Shown: positions 1-5,544 of the stretch, piece after piece
How the letters are laid out: each line of letters begins with the position of its first letter
Numbering within the stretch: the stretch's first letter is position 1
Source of the DNA: GCA-2746795 sp964643965
Lineage (GTDB): Bacteria > Chloroflexota > Anaerolineae > Promineifilales > Promineifilaceae
DNA: 42,397 nt
Direction: 5' to 3'
Assembly (NCBI GenBank): GCA_964643965.1
Contig: CAZXVH010000033.1
Coordinates: 1 to 42,397, forward strand
Translations under genes and position numbers: made by a program
Notes under the pieces: model-generated
Seen by the model: only the letters and a program-made list of their open reading frames with translations
Database searches by the model: none
Told to the model about the DNA's origin: nothing

Positions 1-460
1 TCAGCGCTTCATACTCGGTTTGTGGGGTATTAAATCCGGCTACATGCGCCATGAGTTTGTAAGCAATGGCCGGGTCTAGCGCAGATTTACCTTCATTCAC
101 ATCATGAACGGCCTGGATGATCTCTTTGGGGGAGGCAGTTTTGAGCACATATCCGTTTGCCCCTGCTTGCAAAACGGCCATCACATATGGATCGTCATCA
201 TACGCCGTCAGGATTAAGACCCCTATATTCCGGTAATTGGCGCGAACCCAGCGGGTGACCTCAATGCCCGTGGCCTGGGGCATTTGTATATCCAGCACAG
301 CCACATCCGGTTTATGTTGCGCAATAAGCTGTCTGGCTGTTTCTCCATCATCGGCTTCCGCGATGACGGTGATGGCGGGGTCATGGTCTAAAAATTGACG
401 AATGCCAGCCCGCACAACGGCGTGGTCATCGGCTAATAATACCCGAATTGTTTCACTCAT
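1..460 (-). CDS. NarL/FixJ-type response regulator (3' end cut by window)
   Basis: The reading frame starts with ATG at 460 (MSETIRVLLADDHAVVRAG) and stays open to the left edge, so only about 153 residues are visible. The receiver domain is clear: the acidic pair DD near residue 10, the phosphoacceptor Asp in VAVLDIQMP, the Thr in LILTAYDDD and the Lys in GYVLKTASP. The cut end (TPQTEYEAL) lies where a LuxR-type HTH would begin, so the DNA-binding part is probably outside the window. Its cognate kinase is not visible. Two hairpins separate it from the upstream gene on the same strand. Confidence 0.9.
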   Translation of the reverse strand, partial: MSETIRVLLADDHAVVRAGIRQFLDHDPAITVIAEADDGETARQLIAQHKPDVAVLDIQMPQATGIEVTRWVRANYRNIGVLILTAYDDDPYVMAVLQAGANGYVLKTASPKEIIQAVHDVNEGKSALDPAIAYKLMAHVAGFNTPQTEYEAL

Positions 461-493
461 TTAGAATGCGCATCCAGGAGTTAAAAGAACCGA

Positions 494-550
494 ATGCATC
501 TCCAGCATAGAAGGTAGCTGGAAATGCATGGCTCGTCAAGACGGCGAGCC
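494..550. terminator. Two adjacent hairpins between minus-strand genes
   Basis: The first hairpin has 13-bp arms at 494-506 and 517-529 (ATGCATCTCCAGC and GCTGGAAATGCAT, one mismatch). The second has GGCTCG/CGAGCC arms at 530-535 and 545-550. They lie between the end of the small protein at 591 and the regulator start at 460. No long T run follows on either strand, so a terminator or attenuator role is inferred from position only. Confidence 0.4.
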
Positions 551-590
551 ACTCATTGTGAAACCGAAAGCCGCCACCCATGTCACCGGT

Positions 591-944
591 TTAGGGAAAG
601 CGCGAAAAATCATCTGAAATTGTTGAAATTGTTTGCAAAATTGTTTTTTCTAGCGCAGCGGGTACGCGTTGCCCAGATGTATCTACTAACGACAACCAGG
701 TGCGTCCGTTGCGACTATGCGCCATGATCGTCGCGGGGGTTGCTGCTGTGCCATACACAAGCAATATCGCCATGTCACAATCACAGGCGTCGGCTTGAAG
801 ATCACAGGTGCATGCTGCAAAAGCATCGCGCACGGATCTCAAATCAAAAGATTGGGATACTTGAAGCCCGGCCTGCATCAGAGAGGCAGTCAGCCATTGG
901 ATGGTTTCACTGCCTGTCCTGTTTATTGTCAGTAGTTGTGTCAT
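591..944 (-). CDS. Small Cys-rich conserved protein, function unknown
   Basis: This 117-aa product is not recognised as a characterised family. It has a central Cys cluster (CTCDLQADACDC, about residues 45-56) followed by a hydrophobic strand (MAILLVYGTAATP) and a WLSLVDT segment, which looks like a small folded domain. There is no signal peptide or membrane helix. The start at 944 is preceded by AGAGG about 9 nt upstream. The Cys pattern suggests metal or redox binding, but this is only inference. It lies upstream of the response regulator on the same strand, possibly in one unit interrupted by two hairpins. Confidence 0.65.
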   Translation of the reverse strand: MTQLLTINRTGSETIQWLTASLMQAGLQVSQSFDLRSVRDAFAACTCDLQADACDCDMAILLVYGTAATPATIMAHSRNGRTWLSLVDTSGQRVPAALEKTILQTISTISDDFSRFP

Positions 945-978
945 AGAGAATTGCCTCTGAATTCCATTCTCTTCGTAA

Positions 979-1033
979 CTGGGAGCGCGGACAGCTTGTC
1001 CGCCCGTTGCGGTCTGGCAGACCGCGCTCCCAG
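979..1033. repeat. Nested palindromic repeat (three-stem element)
   Basis: The outer arms CTGGGAGCGCGG (979-990) and CCGCGCTCCCAG (1022-1033) are perfectly complementary. Inside are two smaller hairpins, GCGGACAGCTTGTCCGC and GCGGTCTGGCAGACCGC, so the element could fold as a cloverleaf-like structure. A close relative of its left half is embedded in the coding sequence at 33289-33320. It is an intergenic dispersed repeat. Confidence 0.75.
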
Positions 1034-1270
1034 GTTTTCATTCATCGTGGTGCACCGTCGCCCATGTTTACTCCTCTAATGTAACAGATAACCAGGGGCG
1101 CTTACGAGCGCAAAATGCCGTATAGACGCATAGGCTATATGGCGTGTTTGTTTTTGCGTAAACTGCCTATAACTATCTCATGCCAACCGGCGTTGAAATG
1201 AGGTAATGGTTTCACCCACTATGATGATGGTCTGGCTTTAGGCTAACGGCTTGCCTTCGGTATCCATAGG

Positions 1271-1301
1271 CCATTTGGCGTACCATTCATACGCCAAATG
1301 G
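1271..1301. promoter_or_regulatory. Perfect 12-bp hairpin upstream of cupredoxin gene
   Basis: The arms CCATTTGGCGTA (1271-1282) and TACGCCAAATGG (1290-1301) are perfectly complementary around a 7-nt loop, about 85 bp before the cupredoxin start. It could be an operator, a 5'-UTR stem, or the terminator of something upstream. No T run follows. The rest of 1034-1386 holds no convincing gene. Confidence 0.4.
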
Positions 1302-1386
1302 CGGAGTGTTTTATCCGCCAATTCTATTTAAAATAGATAGTTGCCTTACCGGGCGGCAACTTACCCATTCAAGGAGATTGGAAACG

Positions 1387-1827
1387 ATGAAGAGATTAGC
1401 TTTTGTTTTATTGATTGTACTGGTCACAGTAGTAACTGCTTGTGGCGCCGCAGAACCTACCCCCGTGCCTAAAGCGCAACTGTCCCTGACAGCTACGGAT
1501 ATTGCGTATGATTCAAATCGTTTGGAAGTAATGGCCGGTCAACCAGTCGTGCTGACGTTGCACAATGAAGGGGCATTAGAACATGATTTTAGTATTATGG
1601 AGATACCTCATATCGGGGAAGTAATAGTCGAGGAAGCAGGTGAGGGGATGGAACATGATATGAGCGAGATGGAAATGGAACCGGAAGTTCATGTGGCCGC
1701 ACCAGCCGGTGAGAGCCGGACCGTTGAGTTTACACCTTCTGCGCCAGGCGAGTATGAATTTTTCTGCACGGTGGCTGGACATAAGGAAGCGGGGATGGTT
1801 GGCACATTCGTTGTTAAGTCGAGATGA
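1387..1827 (+). CDS. Cupredoxin-like lipoprotein
   Basis: This 146-aa protein begins with a lipoprotein signal: a hydrophobic stretch, then the lipobox VTACG with Cys at about residue 20. It is therefore predicted to be anchored on the outer face of the membrane. The rest is a blue-copper (plastocyanin/sulfocyanin-like) beta barrel. Likely type-1 copper ligands are His in LEHDFSI, then Cys, His and Met in FFCTVAGHKEAGM. A Met/Glu-rich insert (EHDMSEMEMEPE) may bind extra metal. The start at 1387 was chosen over the longer frame from 1306 because AAGGAG lies just upstream and a signal peptide begins there. It precedes the ars genes, so a role in electron transfer or metal handling with them is possible but unproven. 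Confidence 0.88.
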   Translation: MKRLAFVLLIVLVTVVTACGAAEPTPVPKAQLSLTATDIAYDSNRLEVMAGQPVVLTLHNEGALEHDFSIMEIPHIGEVIVEEAGEGMEHDMSEMEMEPEVHVAAPAGESRTVEFTPSAPGEYEFFCTVAGHKEAGMVGTFVVKSR

Positions 1828-1890
1828 TGGCTCAGGCGCGACTTTCAGGCGCAATTAAGCCGAGATCAGCTTTTTTAGCCTGATATGCCG

Positions 1891-1933
1891 TTGACAAAAC
1901 CTTATTTTACAGTATACTTCAAAAATGATTGAA
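1891..1933 (+). promoter_or_regulatory. arsR promoter with overlapping ArsR-type operator
   Basis: A near-consensus sigma-70 promoter is visible: TTGACA at 1891-1896, a 16-bp spacer and TATACT at 1913-1918. The inverted repeat TTCAA-N6-TTGAA at 1918-1933 overlaps the -10 box and the expected start site. That is the geometry of an autorepressed ArsR-family operator. The ATG at 1925 lies inside it, which argues for translation starting downstream at 1961. Confidence 0.7.
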
Positions 1934-1960
1934 CTATCTGAAGGTAAGTTGGAAAGTAAC

Positions 1961-2341
1961 ATGTTTGATGTGAATCCGCCGCCCGTGCCGATGGAGCGGC
2001 TCATAAAGCAGCTCAAAGCGCTGGCGAATCCCAAGCGTTTGCAAATGATCCATTTGCTGATGGAAGGGGTGCATTGCAACTGTGAATTGGGCGACGCGCT
2101 GGATATGGCCCCTAACTTGATCTCGCACCACATGGGTATTCTGCGCGACCTGGGGCTGGTGGAAATGGAACGGGATGCGGTTGACGGCCGTTGGGTTTAT
2201 TTTTCGCTCAATGAAGTGGCGCTGGCTGAACTGAACCACGCTTTTAGCGCATTTTTCAACGCCGACCGCATCCGGCCACGCCGCCCCATGTGTGGCCCGC
2301 AGGGAAGTGTTGTGGCTTTAGGCGACATCACCTTTGACTGA
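1961..2341 (+). CDS. arsR: ArsR/SmtB-family metalloregulator
   Basis: This 126-aa winged-helix repressor has the family signature LANPKRLQMIHLLMEG followed by the recognition helix region (MAPNLISHHMGILRDLGLVE) and the wing (DAVDGRWVYFSL). The Cys pair in VHCNCEL sits at the alpha-3 position where arsenite or thiophilic metals bind in ArsR/CadC-type sensors. A C-terminal Cys (PMCGPQG) may also take part. ATG 1961 is preferred because GGAAAG precedes it, and the upstream ATG at 1925 lies within the operator and at the predicted transcription start. It is followed by arsD and arsA, which it should repress. Confidence 0.9.
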   Translation: MFDVNPPPVPMERLIKQLKALANPKRLQMIHLLMEGVHCNCELGDALDMAPNLISHHMGILRDLGLVEMERDAVDGRWVYFSLNEVALAELNHAFSAFFNADRIRPRRPMCGPQGSVVALGDITFD

Positions 2342-2356
2342 GCATAAATTTTTTTA

Positions 2357-2370
2357 TTGAAATAGTTCAA
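2357..2370. promoter_or_regulatory. Second ArsR-type operator candidate upstream of arsD
   Basis: TTGAA-ATAG-TTCAA is a perfect 5-bp inverted repeat, sharing TTGAA/TTCAA half-sites with the operator in front of arsR. It lies 15 bp after the arsR stop and about 135 bp before arsD. This spacer also holds repeated ACTATCT motifs (about 2430-2450). Confidence 0.5.
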
Positions 2371-2506
2371 AAAATCTTGAAGCATAGAGAGAATCTAATG
2401 AATTTGATAGGCACATAGACAGCAAAAGTCACCACTATCTAAACTATCTCACATGATGGTTTCACCCTGACGATGAAATCTATCTAAAATCAAGGAGTTA
2501 AAAACA

Positions 2507-2875
2507 ATGAATTCAATAAGCTTTATAGATGCTCAACCCGACGTAATGACCACCAGTGAAACGGCCGTTGTCGAACTGTTCGATCCCCCCATGTGCTGCC
2601 CCACCGGGCTGTGCGGTCCCTCGCTGGATCAAACGCTGCTCAACGTCAGCGAGATGATCATGGCCTTGCAAGCCGAAGGCGCGACGGTCGAACGTTACCA
2701 GATGACCAGTCACCCGCAAAAGTTTATGAACAACAACGACGTGATGCGCCTGGTGCGTGAACAACAGATGGCGGCGCTGCCGATAACGGCCGTTCACGGT
2801 CAAATCATCAAAACCGGCGCGTATCCAACCCTGGCAGAAATTCGGGCCGCCCTAAACGGCGCAGTCACCCAATAA
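2507..2875 (+). CDS. arsD: Arsenite metallochaperone ArsD
   Basis: The 122-aa product matches the ArsD family: a thioredoxin-like core carrying the arsenite-binding motif CC-x4-C (Cys30, Cys31, Cys36 in PMCCPTGLCGPSLD), equivalent to the Cys12/13/18 triad of E. coli ArsD. Further signatures are FMNNNDVMRLVREQ and LPITAVHGQI. ArsD passes trivalent arsenic or antimony to the ArsA ATPase. The start at 2507 has a good AAGGAG site. A roughly 20-residue N-terminal extension precedes the usual core, so ATG at Met14 is an alternative start. It sits directly upstream of arsA. Confidence 0.95.
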   Translation: MNSISFIDAQPDVMTTSETAVVELFDPPMCCPTGLCGPSLDQTLLNVSEMIMALQAEGATVERYQMTSHPQKFMNNNDVMRLVREQQMAALPITAVHGQIIKTGAYPTLAEIRAALNGAVTQ

Positions 2876-2881
2876 CTTTCA

Positions 2882-2941
2882 CCGCAAAGACGCAAAGCAC
2901 GCAAAGAAAAAAAAACTCTGCGTCTCCGCGTCTCTGCGTTA
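2882..2941. repeat. CGCAAAGACGCAAAG-type imperfect inverted repeat
   Basis: The arsD-arsA spacer contains iterated GCAAAG units (CCGCAAAGACGCAAAG) facing the near-complementary GCGTCTCCGCGTCTCTGCG across an A-run. This is a short intergenic repeat type. It could form a hairpin in the arsDA message and affect relative expression. Confidence 0.55.
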
Positions 2942-2955
2942 AAAAAGGAAAAACA

Positions 2956-4812
2956 ATGAACACCCAATTTATCTTCTTCTCCGGCAAAGGCGGCGTGGGC
3001 AAAACCAGCATGGCCTGCGCCACCGCTGTGCGCCACGCCGATGCTGGCAAACGCACCCTGATCATCACCACCGATCCGGCCGCCAATTTAGCCGACGTGT
3101 TTGAACAACCCATCGGCCATCACATGACGCCGCTGACCGGTATCGCCAACCTGTGGGCCATGGAAATTGACCCTGATTCCGCTACCGAAGAGTACAAAGA
3201 ACGCGCCCTGGCTCCTCTCCGAGACATCTTTCCCGCGCCGATGGTCGAAGTCATTAACGAGCAGATGAGCGGCCCCTGCACTGCCGAAGTGGCCGCCTTC
3301 GACCGCTTCACCGACTTCCTGGTGCTGGATAACGAAGCCGACCGGCCGGTAGAGTTTGACGTCATCGTCTTCGATACCGCGCCCACCGGCCACACCATCC
3401 GCCTGCTGGAGCTGCCCGCCGAATGGTCCAACACGATCAGCGCGGCCGAACAGGGCAGTGGGCAAACCTGCATTGGGCCGGCCGCCGCGATTCAGAGCGC
3501 CAAGTTCAAATATGAACGCGCCCTGGCGATTTTGCGTGACCCGGCGCAAACGCGCTTCACCTTCGTCCTGCATCCGGAAGCCATCGCCATCCATGAAACG
3601 CGGCGAGCTATCGGCGAACTGGGCAAACTAGACATCCACACCCACGAACTAATCATCAACAGTATCATCCCGCCGGAAGCCACCGACAACGCCCTCTTTG
3701 CCGCCCGCGCCGAGATGCAGGTGGACTACCTGGCCCAAATCGAACGGGATCTGCCTTACGCCGCACGGCGCATGTTCCTGATGGATGGTGAGATTAAGGG
3801 GATCGAGCGGCTGCGTACCGTCGCCGCCCTGCTGCATGGTGAAAAAACGGCGCAGTTTAGCGCCAACGGCCGCGCAGCCGTTCCCGCCGCCTTCAAACTG
3901 TCCCATCCAGCCGAATTTATGTCGCGCATCACGCCTAACGGCCACCGACGCACTATTTTCTTCGCCGGTAAGGGGGGTGTGGGCAAGACGGTGGCTTCCT
4001 GTGCCACGGCCGTTTGGCTGGCAAATCAGGGTCACAAAACCTTGCTCCTCACCACCGATCCGGCCGCTCACCTGGGCAACGTCTTAGGCGAACCGGTTGG
4101 GGACGAACCGGCGCCGTTGGTCGGGCTGCCCAACTTGTGGGCGGTAAAAATCGACCCCAAAGCGATGGGCGACGTGTACAAGAAGCGCATCCTCGACGAC
4201 GCCCGCCAGCGCGGCCGTCCCGAAGGCGCCATCAAAGCGATGGCCGAAGAGTTAGATTCCCCCTGCACGGAGGAAATCGCCGCCTTCGACCGTTTCATTG
4301 AATTTGCCTCTGAGGGGCCGTGGCAAAGCGTCGTTTTTGACACTGCGCCCACCGGCCACACGTTGCGCATGTTGGAACTGCCGATGGACTGGAGCAAGCA
4401 GATAGACGTGAAGGCGTTTGCCTCGGTGGATACGGCCGTGGTTGATGATGTCGCCAAACAGCGCTTTGCTGACGTGATTGACATGATGCGCAGCCCGGAG
4501 CGTAGCACCTTCGCCTTCGTCATGTACCCGGAATCGACGCCCATCATCGAGGCGTACCGCGCCAGCCAGGAATTGGCTACGCTGGATATCCCCACCGGGC
4601 TGGCTGTGGCTAACTTCGTCATTCCCGAAGAGCAGGCCGACACGCCTTTCACAAAATCTCGCCGGGCGATGCAAGCCGGTTATCTGGCCGAAATTCAGGA
4701 ACGCTTCGACACGCCCGTACTCACCATTCCGCTGCTGCCGCAGGAGGTACAAGGGTTGACGATGCTCACCGAGTTGGGTGAGCAGATGTATGGTGAAGTC
4801 GTGATGGCTTAA
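2956..4812 (+). CDS. arsA: Arsenical pump-driving ATPase ArsA (two-domain)
   Basis: This 618-aa protein carries two homologous ATPase halves, as in classic ArsA. Walker A (GKGGVGKT) is present at about residues 10-17 and 338-345, with DTAPTGHT switch motifs in both halves. The metal-binding cysteines are all kept: Cys108 (SGPCTAE), Cys172 (GQTCIGP) and Cys437 (DSPCTEE), matching E. coli Cys113, Cys172 and Cys422. ArsA energises the ArsB-type arsenite efflux carrier in the membrane. The oddity is that no ArsB or Acr3 gene follows. The strong hairpin at 4821-4861 closes the unit. Confidence 0.96.
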   Translation: MNTQFIFFSGKGGVGKTSMACATAVRHADAGKRTLIITTDPAANLADVFEQPIGHHMTPLTGIANLWAMEIDPDSATEEYKERALAPLRDIFPAPMVEVINEQMSGPCTAEVAAFDRFTDFLVLDNEADRPVEFDVIVFDTAPTGHTIRLLELPAEWSNTISAAEQGSGQTCIGPAAAIQSAKFKYERALAILRDPAQTRFTFVLHPEAIAIHETRRAIGELGKLDIHTHELIINSIIPPEATDNALFAARAEMQVDYLAQIERDLPYAARRMFLMDGEIKGIERLRTVAALLHGEKTAQFSANGRAAVPAAFKLSHPAEFMSRITPNGHRRTIFFAGKGGVGKTVASCATAVWLANQGHKTLLLTTDPAAHLGNVLGEPVGDEPAPLVGLPNLWAVKIDPKAMGDVYKKRILDDARQRGRPEGAIKAMAEELDSPCTEEIAAFDRFIEFASEGPWQSVVFDTAPTGHTLRMLELPMDWSKQIDVKAFASVDTAVVDDVAKQRFADVIDMMRSPERSTFAFVMYPESTPIIEAYRASQELATLDIPTGLAVANFVIPEEQADTPFTKSRRAMQAGYLAEIQERFDTPVLTIPLLPQEVQGLTMLTELGEQMYGEVVMA

Positions 4813-4820
4813 GAAAATTT

Positions 4821-4861
4821 CCCCAGAGTGGTTCAATCTTGATAATTGAACCGCTCTGGGG
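4821..4861. terminator. Strong hairpin after arsA
   Basis: The 17-bp arms CCCCAGAGTGGTTCAAT (4821-4837) and ATTGAACCGCTCTGGGG (4845-4861) pair with a single G-U type exception. The hairpin starts 9 bp after the arsA stop. No T tract follows on the plus strand. On the minus strand AAATTTT follows, so it may work in both directions. Confidence 0.7.
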
Positions 4862-4989
4862 TTGATGTGGAGAGATAACTCAATGTGCGATTTTCGCTGT
4901 ATACAATCGGCAGGGCGCGGAGGCAGTCGTCTGCTCTTCCCGTTGAGTGGTCCAACCGGCGGCTGCGACGCCGGTGGGTGTGTTTGCTG

Positions 4990-5295
4990 ATGAGTGAACC
5001 TGCGATTATTCAAATTATCGGCTCGCCAGTGGCTTGTGCCGATGGCGTTAAGGATACCTGGCGCGATCTGGCCGGGTGGATAGGTGGGAAATTGCGGGCG
5101 CGGTACGGAACGGCCGTTACCACCATCTATTACGATCTCTTTGACCCCAACTGCCCGCTCCTGCCGCCAGACGCCCAACTCCCCCTGGTGCTGGTGAATG
5201 GGGAGCTTGTGAGCAGCGGCGGCAAACTCTCCATGCCCGTTATTCGCCATCAGTTGGATGCGCTGGGTGTGCAACCCAATGCTGACAGAAGCTGA
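4990..5295 (+). CDS. Small thioredoxin-fold protein, YuzD/DUF1462-like
   Basis: The 101-aa product has the layout of the small thioredoxin-like YuzD (DUF1462) family: a first strand (IIQIIGSP) followed by a Cys (VACAD), an alpha helix, TIYYDLFDPNCPLLP, then LPLVLVNGELVSSGGKLSMPVIRHQL. Only a single N-terminal Cys is present rather than CxxC, so a disulfide reductase role is doubtful. Met at 4990 was chosen because the extension back to 4885 is basic and shows no family similarity. The Shine-Dalgarno site is weak (GGTGGG). Its position after arsA may indicate a thiol-related helper, but the hairpin between them argues for separate transcription. Confidence 0.6.
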   Translation: MSEPAIIQIIGSPVACADGVKDTWRDLAGWIGGKLRARYGTAVTTIYYDLFDPNCPLLPPDAQLPLVLVNGELVSSGGKLSMPVIRHQLDALGVQPNADRS

Positions 5296-5398
5296 AATTC
5301 AAGTCGCCCTGAAAACGATTATCGGCCCGACCTATGGCATGTCGCTGGCGGCGCTGCAAATGGTGCGCTCTCCATATCCGCTGCGTTCATGCGCTTGA
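5279..5398 (+). pseudogene. Fragment resembling the N-terminus of a DUF59/Mrp-type protein
   Basis: An ATG overlapping the end of the preceding gene opens a 39-codon frame whose first 31 residues (MLTEAEIQVALKTIIGPTYG, then MSLAALQMVRS) look like the start of a DUF59 domain or Mrp/ApbC Fe-S carrier. The frame then breaks at TGA (5396). No downstream frame up to 5567 restores the family pattern. This looks like a decayed or truncated Fe-S assembly gene. It is short, so the call is tentative. The remaining spacer to 5544 holds nothing else recognisable. Confidence 0.4.
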
Positions 5399-5544
5399 AA
5401 AAGTTCAGTGGCTGCACGCCCCATTTGCCTGGGCTTCAATGCCGGGCGTGATCAGTCAACACGAGGCAGCTCTCGTCAGGGGTACAGCCCATCGCCGACG
5501 TCGCGCCATGATGACCCACTTTGGTCAACCTGTTTTTCCCCAGA

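Noticed and set aside
4252..5274. 340-aa minus-strand frame over the end of arsA
   Set aside because: The opposite strand encodes conserved ArsA motifs; the antisense product is His/Arg-rich with no domain.
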